Of a DNA stretch of 64,000 nt, positions 42,346 through 50,433 are shown piece by piece. The stretch spans positions 124,001 through 188,000 of the forward strand of contig JADJLR010000009.1 of assembly GCA_016710015.1 (NCBI GenBank), in the 5' to 3' direction. Made by a program: the position numbers and the translations under genes. The number at the start of each line of letters is the position of its first letter. The stretch's first letter is position 1. Origin of the DNA: Flavobacteriales bacterium. GTDB lineage: Bacteria > Bacteroidota > Bacteroidia > Flavobacteriales_F > PHOS-HE28. The notes under the pieces were generated by a model. It was not told the DNA's origin. It searched no databases and saw nothing but the letters and a program-made list of their open reading frames with translations.

Positions 42346-43440
42346 ATGCGCATCAAAGAATTGACCGAGGCCCTCGAAGCGTGGGCACCCCGTTCCCTGC
42401 AAGAGGATTATGACAACGTCGGCCTTCAGGTCGGCGATCCGGAAACCGAGGTTACATCGGCTTTGGTTTGTTTGGATTGCACGGAAGCCGTGGTGGAAGA
42501 GGCGGCAAAGAAGGGCTGCCAACTCATCATCAGCCATCACCCGGTCATCTTTCGGGGGCTGAAGAGCTTGGTGGCGCGGGGTCAAGTAGAGCGAACGATC
42601 CTCGCGGCCATCAAGCACGGCGTGGCGTTATATGCCATCCACACGAACTTGGACAATGTGGTCGATGGGGTGAATGGCGAGATCGCATCACGACTTGGCC
42701 TGCGACCCATTCAGGTCCTAGTGCCCAAACCCGGACAACTCTATAAACTGATCGTTTTCGTTCCGGTGGACCATGCAGAAGTGGTTCGCGAGGCTGCATT
42801 TCAGGCAGGTGCTGGCCGGATCGGGAACTACGACGAATGCGGATTCACCTCGGAAGGGGAGGGCAGCTTTCGTCCCGGGAACGGCGCTTCTCCGTACTCT
42901 GGAACCAAAGGGGTCCGGGAAACAGCGGTCGAGATGAAACTCGAATTCATCGTTCATGCCTTCGCAGAACGCGCCATTCTCTCCGCGATCAAGGAGGCGC
43001 ATCCGTATGAGGAGGTGGCCTTCGACCTGGTTCCCCTGCTGAACGAGCATCAAGGCGTAGGGAGCGGGCTGCTTGGTGAGTGGGATGATCCATTGGAAGA
43101 GAAGGACTTCCTTGCCAAGCTGAAAGAAGTGTTCGGACTGCATGTGGTACGGCATACCCGCTTGTTGGGCAGGCCCATCCGGAGGGTTGCACTGTGCGGT
43201 GGTTCCGGGGCATTCCTCCTAGCCAAAGCCAAGGCCGCTGACGCGGATGCGTACATCACGGGCGACGTGAAGTACCACGAATTCTTCGATGCCGAAGGGA
43301 AGCTGCTTTTGGCGGATATCGGGCACTATGGGAGCGAACAATACACCATGCACCTGATCCAGCGTCGGTTAGGGGAACTTTTCCCTACCTTTGCCGTCCG
43401 TTTGACGGAAATCGTCACGGACCCCATATACCATTTTTGA
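42346..43440 (+). CDS. Nif3-like dinuclear metal center hexameric protein (DUF34/YqfO type)
   Basis: 364 residues, the long form with a PII-like insert. Metal-ligand blocks are visible at both ends: LIISHHPVIFRGLKSL and YAIHTNLDNV in the N-terminal half, GDVKYHEFFDA and DIGHYGSEQY in the C-terminal half. The insert spans roughly YKLIVFVPVDHAEVVREA through ECGFTSEGEGSF. The family is near-universal; a GTP cyclohydrolase activity has been proposed for some members but its role is unsettled. Three bases separate it from the zinc-ribbon gene, a pairing common in Bacteroidota. Confidence 0.93.
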   Translation: MRIKELTEALEAWAPRSLQEDYDNVGLQVGDPETEVTSALVCLDCTEAVVEEAAKKGCQLIISHHPVIFRGLKSLVARGQVERTILAAIKHGVALYAIHTNLDNVVDGVNGEIASRLGLRPIQVLVPKPGQLYKLIVFVPVDHAEVVREAAFQAGAGRIGNYDECGFTSEGEGSFRPGNGASPYSGTKGVRETAVEMKLEFIVHAFAERAILSAIKEAHPYEEVAFDLVPLLNEHQGVGSGLLGEWDDPLEEKDFLAKLKEVFGLHVVRHTRLLGRPIRRVALCGGSGAFLLAKAKAADADAYITGDVKYHEFFDAEGKLLLADIGHYGSEQYTMHLIQRRLGELFPTFAVRLTEIVTDPIYHF

Positions 43441-43443
43441 CCC

Positions 43444-44277
43444 ATGGCGAAGAGCGACGTGAAGGCTCCGGCGAAAGAGAAAGCGGCCAAGTCCGCATCG
43501 GACAATGGCAAGACGAAGGCGGCATCGAAATCCGATATCACCGTCGCTGAGAAGCTCGTGGAACTGTACCGTTTGCAGTACATCGACTCGCAGGTCGATA
43601 AGATCCGCATTCAACGAGGTGAATTGCCTTTGGAGGTGCAGGACCTGGAAGATGAAGTAGAAGGGCTGGATACCCGACTGAAGAAGCTTCAGGACGAGTT
43701 GGGCGAAATGGAGGTGCAGGTCAGTGAGAAGAACAACCTGATCAAGGATGCCAAGGCCCAGATCAAGAAGTACGAAGGCCAGCAAGCCAAAGTGCGCAAC
43801 AATCGGGAATATGATTCCTTGACCAAGGAGGTGGAGTTCCAGAACTTGGAGATCCAACTCGCGGAGAAGCGCATCAAAGAGGCAAAGGCCCAGATCGAGA
43901 CCAAGAAAGCGATCGTTGAGGAGAGCAAGACACGCCACGACGAACGGAAGAAGGATCTGGACGTTAAGCGCAAGGAACTTGACGCGATCGTGGCCGAAAC
44001 GGAGAAGGAGGAAAAGGATCTGGCCAAGAAGAGTGATACGGCTTCCAAGCACATCGAGGCGCGTTTGTTGAGTGCCTACCACCGTATCCGGAGCAATGCG
44101 CGCAACGGCCTAGGTGTCGTTCCAGTGGAGCGCGGTTCCTGCGGTGGATGCTTCAACAGCATTCCTCCCCAGCGTCAATTGGATATCAGCAGCCACAAGA
44201 AGGTCATCGTTTGCGAACACTGCGGGCGCATCCTCGTGGATGACTATGTGGTGGAGCGCGTGACGGGCGGTAAGTGA
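43444..44277 (+). CDS. Coiled-coil protein with C-terminal C4 zinc ribbon
   Basis: 277 residues. A lysine/alanine-rich N-terminal tail (~30 residues) precedes a long antiparallel coiled coil (~45-215, heptads such as QDLEDEVEGLDTRLKKLQDE) containing NNREYDSLTKEV. A C4-type zinc ribbon (CGGC and CEHCGR) ends the protein. This matches the CT398/zf-RING_7 family, thought to bind nucleic acid or act as a scaffold. It follows the nif3-like gene directly and is terminated by a good intrinsic terminator. Confidence 0.9.
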   Translation: MAKSDVKAPAKEKAAKSASDNGKTKAASKSDITVAEKLVELYRLQYIDSQVDKIRIQRGELPLEVQDLEDEVEGLDTRLKKLQDELGEMEVQVSEKNNLIKDAKAQIKKYEGQQAKVRNNREYDSLTKEVEFQNLEIQLAEKRIKEAKAQIETKKAIVEESKTRHDERKKDLDVKRKELDAIVAETEKEEKDLAKKSDTASKHIEARLLSAYHRIRSNARNGLGVVPVERGSCGGCFNSIPPQRQLDISSHKKVIVCEHCGRILVDDYVVERVTGGK

Positions 44278-44298
44278 TCCTACAGCGTGAAGTACGAC

Positions 44299-44334
44299 GG
44301 GGCGGTCTCAGAACGAGGTCGTCCCTTCTTTTTT
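44299..44334 (+). terminator. Intrinsic terminator after the zinc-ribbon gene
   Basis: GGGGCGGTCTC-agaac-GAGGTCGTCCC forms an ~11-bp stem with wobble pairs, followed by TTCTTTTTT. It lies 20 bases after the stop codon. Confidence 0.8.
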
Positions 44335-44485
44335 CGGTCCAGGAGTTTCGTGCCGTGAAGAGCATGTTCGTACACATCTGCGGATCTCGGGTCGAAGTCG
44401 CCGAACGGAACTTGCGAAAAAAGGTAGTGATGCCTAGGGTTGAACGGCGTTTCGGACCAATGCGATCTCGCATCCTGAACAGGCT

Positions 44486-45298
44486 CTACGGTCGCAAACT
44501 CACCGTGACCAAGGTCCGGACCGTGGAGCGTTTCTCTTGGGTCACGTCCACCAAGGCCGGATCGTATTGGAAGTAGTTGGTGGTGCGCTGCGTGTAGTTC
44601 ATCCCGAGGTCCACGCCAAGGTGCTCGTTCCGGAATCCGAGGCCGCCTGCATAGATGCGTTCTGCCGAACCGTGGCGTGGGTCATCCTTCTTATACGCAT
44701 CAGGAACCATGCCCCAGCCCATGCGGAAGTACCAATTCCCGCTTCGCCACTCTGTTCCGGCCCGCACGGCATGTACCGCGCGAAAGGAGTTGTTGATCGC
44801 CAGATTCTCCGTTGCGAAATCGTAGTTGTCCACCAACTTGTTGCTTGGCCGGAACCGTGCGTTGCGGTGGTCGATGTACTCATAGTCCACGCTTACCAGA
44901 CCGTGCTTTCCAGCAATGTAGGCCGCGCTGGCCACCACCTTCCATGGACTATTCAACCGGTAAGCGAAAACGTTCTCCGGCGATACCGAGGAATAGTTCG
45001 TCTGGCCATCCGTAGCAGAAGGTGTGCGGAATGTTGTTCGCATGTCCGTGGAGTACAAGTCGTTCAGTTGCGTCCACATGGGGCCATGAATGGCGAGGCC
45101 GGTACGGAATCGGTCGGTGATGCGCACAATGAAACCGGCCTTGAGGTCCAGCCCGTTCCCAGTGATCTTCAATTCCTGCCGGTAGCTCAGGTCCTTCAGG
45201 TCGGTGGAATCATCCGGCACCGCTTCCGCATGCGTTGAAACCTCGTTGTAGCGGAAACCGATGATCCCCAACGAGACCCCGAAATAGAATCGGTCCAT
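44486..45298 (-). CDS. OmpP1/FadL-family outer-membrane protein, C-terminal part
   Basis: The C-terminal ~270 residues of a FadL-like barrel. Strands alternate regularly (DRFYFGVSLGIIGFRYNE, LDLKAGFIVRITDRFRTGLA, GNWYFRMGWGMVPDAYKK, GVDLGMNYTQRTTNYF) and the protein ends RTLVTVSLRP, a barrel-like terminus. FadL relatives import hydrophobic compounds. It belongs with the fragment at 45525-45988; the gap between them holds several indels but reads through as family-like sequence (e.g. ALAWETYGLDPYDPSDSLGG) when frames are switched. Confidence 0.82.
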   Translation of the reverse strand: MDRFYFGVSLGIIGFRYNEVSTHAEAVPDDSTDLKDLSYRQELKITGNGLDLKAGFIVRITDRFRTGLAIHGPMWTQLNDLYSTDMRTTFRTPSATDGQTNYSSVSPENVFAYRLNSPWKVVASAAYIAGKHGLVSVDYEYIDHRNARFRPSNKLVDNYDFATENLAINNSFRAVHAVRAGTEWRSGNWYFRMGWGMVPDAYKKDDPRHGSAERIYAGGLGFRNEHLGVDLGMNYTQRTTNYFQYDPALVDVTQEKRSTVRTLVTVSLRP

Positions 45299-45524
45299 GT
45301 AGTTGCCGCTGTAGAAGAAGGAGGTGTTGCTGGTCGCGCCGTGCGATTCGACGTGTGCGTTTGGTCCACGAGGCCACCTATGGGCAATGCTGGCACATAG
45401 CTCCTCCTAAACTATCCGAAGGGTCATAGGGATCGAGACCGTAGGTTTCCCAAGCCAATGCACTGGTGAATGGCAGGAACCGTAGAGTTCATCCGGAAGC
45501 TTACCCTCCGCCTGCCAAGCGAAA

Positions 45525-45988
45525 TCATCCAAAATGGAAGTCTGGATCCGAAGCCGTGGCCTGCCTACTCCAATGGTGTGTGGCTTGTCGGTCGTAGACC
45601 AGTCCGAAGGTGCTGCTGCGCCAGTCGTTATCCTTGGCGTTCGGCGAATTCAGGACGAGGGTGAAATTTCCCAAGTAGAAACGTGCCATGCTGTTGCTGG
45701 CCGATGTGCCATAGTAATTGGTGCGCACATTGTTCACATCAAAACCAGGTGTCAGCGAGATCTCGCTGGTCCTGAATAGGCCCATACCTGCTGGGTTGAT
45801 GGCGATGGAAACACCGTCTGCTCCGAGCGCACCAAAAGCATTGGCCAAGCCGATACTACGTGCGGTACCTCCCGGGCTGATGGAACTCAAACGCAGAGCA
45901 TCCGTTTCATTCTGCGCAGAAACGTTCAACGCAAAAAGGCACAGTCCCAATGATCGCATCGCACCAGAGTGCGGAGCAAGAAGCGCAT
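45525..45988 (-). CDS. OmpP1/FadL-family outer-membrane protein, N-terminal part
   Basis: The N-terminal part of the same barrel. The likely start is ATG 45988 (MRFLLRTLVR), with one indel before SLGLCLFALNVSAQ; an in-frame ATG at 45959 is the alternative. The mature start has the family look: ALRLSSISPGGTARSIGLAN, AFGALGADGVSIAINPAGMG. The frame is lost at DPDFHFG (~45525). Four indels in the next 230 bases separate it from the C-terminal part. The start is 8 bases after the upstream lipoprotein stop. Confidence 0.75.
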
Positions 45989-45995
45989 CGCCCCA

Positions 45996-46954
45996 TCAGC
46001 GGCGACTAGGACTGGTGCGGGTTCCGCCTCCACCACCGCCACCGGTATTCGGCGAAGGACTCGTGCGTCCACCGTCGATGGTGCGCTGTGGCGCACTACG
46101 GCTAGGGCTTGGTGCCGTTCTGGTTCGCTCGTTCGGGGAGCGGTTGGGAGTGGTCCTGGTCCGGTCGGTCCCTGGGGTGATGGGTTGTGTTCGGTAGCGG
46201 TCTTGAGTCGTAGAACGCTGACCATTCACGCGGTAATTGGGCAAAGGAGCTAATCCAACCGTATTGCGGGGCGGTAACCGTTGGATGGAACCGGGTGTCC
46301 GCGCACCTTGTACGGTGCCCATACTCGGCCGGTGCCCCACGGTCGTGCCGTTCCAGGTGTCTCCTGTGACCAGCGGGGAGTAGCAGTTGTAACAATTGCC
46401 ATAGGGGCTTTGGTAGCCCCCGTAACCGTAGCCCATCGAACCGTAGCCGTACGGGTTGTACATCCCGCCACAGTTCATTCCCCACGGGGAATTCCAGCCA
46501 TTGTAACCGCCGTATCCATACCCATAGCTAGAGCCATACCCGTACGGGTTCATCCAAAGCGAGCCCATCCCGTAGCCCCATCCAGCATTCGAACCCCAGC
46601 CCGAATTCCCCCAGCCCATGCCCATGCCCCAACCGGCACCACTCCAGCCACTTTGCCAGCCATTCATCTGTGTTCCAAATCCGAATCGACCGTAGTTGTA
46701 GTAGTACGGGTCGTTGTAGGTCATGTCGTAATAACTCTTATCCGCGCCCAGTTGTTGGGAGGTGTTCGCGTCGTAATAATCGTCCGTGGTCGGTGCCGGA
46801 TCAGCGGCGGGCGTATCGTACAGCGACACTGTGACCGGAGCCTCCGAGGGCATGTAATACACATCGTCCCGTACACTTGCCGTAGGGGCCAAAGATCGCA
46901 AGAAGCCAACAGGCTCACTGCCGACAGAAGGAGGGGGATCTGCGCGTTTTTCAT
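45996..46954 (-). CDS. Tyr/Gly/Trp-rich low-complexity lipoprotein (one frameshift after the lipobox)
   Basis: The ATG at 46954 gives a lipoprotein signal MKNAQIPLLLSAVSLLASC. The frame slips once just after the cysteine (~46900) and then runs to the stop. The mature protein has an acidic, tyrosine-rich start (DTPAADPAPTTDDYYDANTS) and a central ~110 residues of Gly-Tyr-Trp-Asn repeats such as GWGMGMGWGNSGWG and SSYGYGYGGYNGW. A basic Ser/Thr/Arg/Pro tail ending in a Gly7 run completes it. I recognise no domain. Its place between fadL-like and proS suggests a conserved neighbourhood. It could be a structural or adhesive surface lipoprotein, which is inference from composition. Confidence 0.7.
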
Positions 46955-47024
46955 GGGTCTCCGGGTTTGCGTGATCGGGTGATGCGTGGGGCCGTGATGT
47001 ACTTTAGCCGCCTCAGTATCAGAA

Positions 47025-47032
47025 CAAAAATA
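47025..47032 (-). promoter_or_regulatory. Promoter -7 element for the lipoprotein/fadL unit
   Basis: TATTTTTG on the minus strand matches TAnnTTTG. Initiation would be near 47018, ~65 bases before the ATG at 46954. A weaker TACTTTAG (47000-47007) on the plus strand could serve proS. Confidence 0.5.
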
Positions 47033-47049
47033 ATACCACAGAAGGGGGC

Positions 47050-48288
47050 ATGGCCGACAAACTGACGAAACGGGCGGACGACTACGCCCAATGGTACAAT
47101 GATCTGGTCCTGAAAGCGGACCTCGCCGAGCATAGCGATGTACGTGGGTGCATGGTGATCGAAGCCGCACGGTTATGCGATCTGGGAGAAGATGCAATCC
47201 GCATTGGACGGTATGTTCAAGGCCACCGGCCACGTGAATGCATACTTCCCACTCTTCATTCCCAAAAGCTATCTCGCCAAGGAGGCCAGCCATGTGGAAG
47301 GCTTCGCGAAGGAATGTGCCGTGGTCACACACTACCGCCTAAAAGTGATCCTGTACACGGTGTGGTCGTCGACCCGACCGCTAAATTGGAAGAAGAACTC
47401 ATTATTCGCCCCACGAGCGAGACCATCATCTGGAACACCTACCGCGGTTGGGTGAAGAGCTACCGCGACTTACCGCTGTTGATCAACCAATGGGCCAATG
47501 TGGTCCGTTGGGAAATGCGAACGCGCCTTTTTCTGCGTACGGCCGAATTCCTTTGGCAGGAAGGTCACACCGCCCACGCTACCCGGGAAGAAGCGGTGGA
47601 AGAGACCGAGCGCATGTTGCAGGTCTACACCACTTTCGCTGAGGAGTATCTCGCCATTCCGGTCATCCGTGGTGTGAAAACGGCCAGCGAGCGATTCGCC
47701 GGTGCGGAGGATACCTATTGCATCGAGGCCATGATGCAGGATGGCAAGGCCCTACAAGCTGGAACAAGTCACTTCCTCGGCCAGAACTTCGCGAAGGCAT
47801 TCGACGTGGTGTTCGCCAACAAGGAGAACCAACAAGAACATGTTTGGGCCACGAGTTGGGGCGTGAGCACACGCTTGGTGGGCGCGTTGATCGTGACCCA
47901 CAGCGATGATAACGGCTTGGTCCTGCCGCCGAAACTGGCACCCACGCAGGTGGCTGTTGTTCCCATCGCGAAGAATGCCGAGCAAATGGAAGCGGTCAAG
48001 GACTACTTCGCTCCTGCGCTGGCTGCAATGCGCGCAAAGGGCATCACGGTGAAATTCGATGACGACGACACGAAGAAACCCGGATGGAAATTCGCCGAGT
48101 ACGAATTCAAGGGCTATCCGGTCCGGATCGCCATTGGTCCGCAGGACATGGAGAACGGTACGGTGGAGGTCGCACGTCGCGATACCATGGAAAAACAAGT
48201 GATGCAGGTGATCGACCTAGCGGAGAAGGTGGAGCACTTGCTCAAGCCATCCAAAGCAACCTCTTCCGAAAGCCTTGGCATTGCGTGA
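47050..48288 (+). CDS. proS: Prolyl-tRNA synthetase, archaeal/eukaryotic-type (type 3), main part
   Basis: Charges tRNA-Pro; class II synthetase without the bacterial editing insert. The start reads KLTKRADDYAQWYNDLVLKA and HSDVRGCMVI. The frame then slips near 47160, homology runs in another frame (ALDGMFKATGHVNAYFPLFI to VVTHYRLK), and returns near 47345. After that GVVVDPTAKLEEELIIRPTS, RWEMRTRLFLRTAEFLWQEG, SHFLGQNFAKAFDV and THSDDNGLVLPPKLAP match the family. The frame is lost again near LLKPSK (~48245). Two of the lesions are the same change, AAGGCC read as AAGCC. Confidence 0.92.
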   Translation: MADKLTKRADDYAQWYNDLVLKADLAEHSDVRGCMVIEAARLCDLGEDAIRIGRYVQGHRPRECILPTLHSQKLSRQGGQPCGRLREGMCRGHTLPPKSDPVHGVVVDPTAKLEEELIIRPTSETIIWNTYRGWVKSYRDLPLLINQWANVVRWEMRTRLFLRTAEFLWQEGHTAHATREEAVEETERMLQVYTTFAEEYLAIPVIRGVKTASERFAGAEDTYCIEAMMQDGKALQAGTSHFLGQNFAKAFDVVFANKENQQEHVWATSWGVSTRLVGALIVTHSDDNGLVLPPKLAPTQVAVVPIAKNAEQMEAVKDYFAPALAAMRAKGITVKFDDDDTKKPGWKFAEYEFKGYPVRIAIGPQDMENGTVEVARRDTMEKQVMQVIDLAEKVEHLLKPSKATSSESLGIA

Positions 48289-48517
48289 AGGGTACACCCG
48301 CTCTGTGGATTCGTACGAGGAGTTCAAAGTGGCCATCGAAGAAGGAGGCTTCATACATGCCCATTGGGACGGTACGGCAGAGACCGAAGAGCGCGTGAAG
48401 AAGGAGACCAAGGCGACCATTCGTTGCATTCCGTTGGAAGGAGGCATGACCTCCGGGAAATGCATGGTGACCGGAGCGCCGAGCGCACGCCGAGTCCTAT
48501 TCGCACGAGCATACTGA
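48275..48517 (+). CDS. proS: Prolyl-tRNA synthetase, C-terminal zinc-domain part
   Basis: The final ~80 residues of ProS. ALREGYTRSVDSYEEFKVAI continues the main part after two single-base losses at 48245 and 48272; the bases between read AIQSNLFRK in a third frame. It ends with the conserved tail MTSGKCMVTGAPSARRVLFARAY, whose terminal Tyr is a hallmark of this ProRS class. Repaired length is ~490 residues, normal for type 3. Confidence 0.88.
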   Translation: MALREGYTRSVDSYEEFKVAIEEGGFIHAHWDGTAETEERVKKETKATIRCIPLEGGMTSGKCMVTGAPSARRVLFARAY

Positions 48518-48583
48518 TGGAAGAAGGAGAGAACACCGGGCACGCGCGACCTGATCATCGGGGCGATGCGCAGTAGATCCGCC

Positions 48584-49318
48584 ATGAAGCAGGATGTTTC
48601 CAAGGCGACGGTCGAGTTGTTCGAACTGTTGAAAGTGAGCCTCCAGGAGATCGCTGTGGACCTCGAACAGGAGGTCACCAAGCAGGATCAGCGGTTGTCC
48701 ATCGCCTTCACGGACAAAGGTGCCATGGCCTGTGAATTGAAGGTGGCTGGGGATGCCCTCATCTTCCACATGCACACCAACGTGTTCCAGTTGGATCAGA
48801 GCCATAGCCTTTGGAGAACCAGCTACTTGGAGGACGATGAGGCTCGCGGTTACTTTGGGGTGATCAACGTCTACAATTTCTTGAGCGACTCATTCAAATT
48901 CAATCGGGAGCGCGATCTCGGGTATTTGGTGGCGCGTCTTTTCCTGAACAAGGATGGCCATTTCATGGTCCAGGGCAAACGGCAGCTCGGTTTCTTGTAT
49001 AATGATCTGGCCGGTAATGAGATGACACCAGCGGTCTTGAAGGAGATCTTACACGCGATCATCTTGTACGTGATCAACTTCGATCTGTTGGCTCCGCCAT
49101 ACGACCAAGTGAATCAAGTGACGGTGAGTGAGATGAATGAATTGAATGCCAACATGCAACTCTCCACGGGCAAGCGATTGGGGTTCCGGTTCCATGCCGA
49201 TAGGGGAGGACACCAAGCTAGGGTTGTTGGAATTCCGTTCAACTGGTTACATTTGCGATCCCTTTGCGAAAAAGTCACAAAGGTGTTTGAGATCGTGGCC
49301 CGTTCGTCTAGGGGTTAG
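48584..49318 (+). CDS. Conserved Bacteroidota protein of unknown function (3' end uncertain)
   Basis: A soluble protein starting best at ATG 48584 (MKQDVSKATVELFELLKVSL). The middle is well structured (FTDKGAMACELKVAGDALIFHMHTN, LGYLVARLFLNKDGHFMVQGK, LKEILHAIILYVINFDLLAPP) with no signal peptide or catalytic motif that I recognise. After KRLGFRFHAD (~49195) the frame runs on through the tRNA-Glu promoter and stops inside the tRNA gene at 49316-49318, which is implausible. An indel near 49200 has probably hidden the true stop. An in-frame ATG at 48566 is a weaker start. Confidence 0.65.
   Translation: MKQDVSKATVELFELLKVSLQEIAVDLEQEVTKQDQRLSIAFTDKGAMACELKVAGDALIFHMHTNVFQLDQSHSLWRTSYLEDDEARGYFGVINVYNFLSDSFKFNRERDLGYLVARLFLNKDGHFMVQGKRQLGFLYNDLAGNEMTPAVLKEILHAIILYVINFDLLAPPYDQVNQVTVSEMNELNANMQLSTGKRLGFRFHADRGGHQARVVGIPFNWLHLRSLCEKVTKVFEIVARSSRG
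49224..49255 (+). promoter_or_regulatory. tRNA-Glu promoter
   Basis: TTGTTG (49224-49229) and TACATTTG (49248-49255), 18 bases apart, fit the TTG / TAnnTTTG consensus. Initiation near 49262 leaves a ~35-base 5' leader before the tRNA. Confidence 0.6.
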
Positions 49319-49370
49319 GACGCGTCCTTTCACGGATGAAACAGGGGTTCGATTCCCCTACGGGCTACCA
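49297..49370 (+). tRNA. tRNA-Glu (UUC), with a 6-base anticodon loop
   Basis: The acceptor stem GGCCCGT/ACGGGCT closes the cloverleaf, followed by A and an encoded CCA. The D arm TCGTCTAGGGGTTAGGA and T arm CAGGGGTTCGATTCCCCT are typical of bacterial tRNA-Glu. The anticodon stem is CGTCC/GGATG, with the loop TTTCAC and anticodon TTC at 49329-49331. A normal loop has seven bases (CTTTCAC). One C appears lost from a CCC run at 49326-49328, the same kind of lesion seen in nearby protein genes. Confidence 0.92.
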
Positions 49371-49371
49371 C

Positions 49372-49403
49372 GAGCGAACCTCGGCTTTTGCCGAGGTTCG
49401 CTC
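49372..49403 (+). terminator. Terminator after tRNA-Glu
   Basis: GAGCGAACCTCGGC-tttt-GCCGAGGTTCGCTC is a perfect 14-bp stem with a TTTT loop, starting 2 bases after the tRNA CCA. It is followed by ATTTCC. The next ~150 bases up to the wza promoter hold nothing I can identify. Confidence 0.8.
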
Positions 49404-49551
49404 ATTTCCGGCCCTCCGGGGAATTCAAAGCCGCCCCGATCCTTGAAAGGGTTGGTGATCTGAACACGAGTTTGTGGCCCGCTGTGGAAGGCAGTTCATC
49501 TGATCATCGGTGCCTTTTTCATTCAATGTAACCGTGGCAAGGGTGCCCACG

Positions 49552-49640
49552 TATCTTTGGCCTTGGTCCTTCAGGGGTTAAGTAACGATCGCGTACGCTT
49601 GTTGTGGCCTTGAACGGTGCCGGTCGTCAAGGGTACTGCA
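49552..49640 (+). promoter_or_regulatory. Promoter and leader of the exopolysaccharide operon
   Basis: TATCTTTG (49552-49559) matches the -7 consensus, giving a leader of ~95 bases before wza. The leader includes CCTTGA...TCAAGG, a 6-bp stem with a 13-base loop (~49601-49640), which might influence translation or attenuation. No -33 match is evident. Confidence 0.5.
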
Positions 49641-49659
49641 GAAAACAAAACACGAGTGG

Positions 49660-50433
49660 ATGGGAATTCGACAAGTAGGGATCTTAGGTGTTGGTCTGAT
49701 GGTCATGCTGCTTAGCGGTTGCATCGGACGAAAGAGTATCAACTACCTCAACGACAACTCCTTGAGCAACGGGTCGAGCAAATTGTTCGAGAACAGGAAG
49801 TTCGAATACCGGGTGCAGGTGAACGACGTTCTGTCCATCCGGGTGATGGGTTTGGACGATGCGACAAGCCGGTTCTTCAACATCGAGAGCCAGTCCAATG
49901 GTTCCATGCTCACGGATGCAGCCATGTTCGTCAATGGATTCTCAGTGGACAAGAACGGGCAGGTACAACTCCCCACCGTGGGGAAGATCAAGGTCCAAGG
50001 TCTGACCGTTGGTGAAGCACAGGAATTGGTGCAGCGCAAGATCAATGAGTTCTTCACAAATGCCACGGTGATCCTGAAGATGGTGAACTGGCGTCTGAGT
50101 GTCCTAGGGCAAGTGGAACGTGCCGGAGCCTTCCAAGTGTACAACAACCAGATCACCATACTCGATGCGTTGGCCTTGGCCGGTGGCCCCGCCGAATTCG
50201 CGGATAAATCACATGTGACCTTGTTGCGGCAAAGTGAGCGTGGTGTGCAAGCACTTTACGTGGATCTCTCTGACACCAAGGTCCTCAGTTCGGAGTACTA
50301 CTACTTGCTGCCCAACGATATCGTTTATGTGCCGGCACTAAAGGCTCGTCCGGCGCGCATGAACCTTGAATTGCTCGGTGTTCTGCTTAGCGCAATTACG
50401 GTGGCCATGTTGGTGATCAACAGTACCAAGTAA
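49660..50433 (+). CDS. Polysaccharide export lipoprotein (Wza/BexD type)
   Basis: Outer-membrane polysaccharide translocon component, 257 residues. The lipobox is LLSGC (Cys21). A Poly_export (PES) domain follows (YRVQVNDVLSIRVMG, GFSVDKNGQVQLPTVGKIKV, TVGEAQELVQRKI), then an SLBB-like domain (LSVLGQVERAGAFQVYNNQI). A C-terminal hydrophobic helix (LELLGVLLSAITVAMLVI) takes the place of the Wza barrel helix. The TAA stop shares a base with the wzc ATG. First gene of the exopolysaccharide operon. Confidence 0.93.
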   Translation: MGIRQVGILGVGLMVMLLSGCIGRKSINYLNDNSLSNGSSKLFENRKFEYRVQVNDVLSIRVMGLDDATSRFFNIESQSNGSMLTDAAMFVNGFSVDKNGQVQLPTVGKIKVQGLTVGEAQELVQRKINEFFTNATVILKMVNWRLSVLGQVERAGAFQVYNNQITILDALALAGGPAEFADKSHVTLLRQSERGVQALYVDLSDTKVLSSEYYYLLPNDIVYVPALKARPARMNLELLGVLLSAITVAMLVINSTK

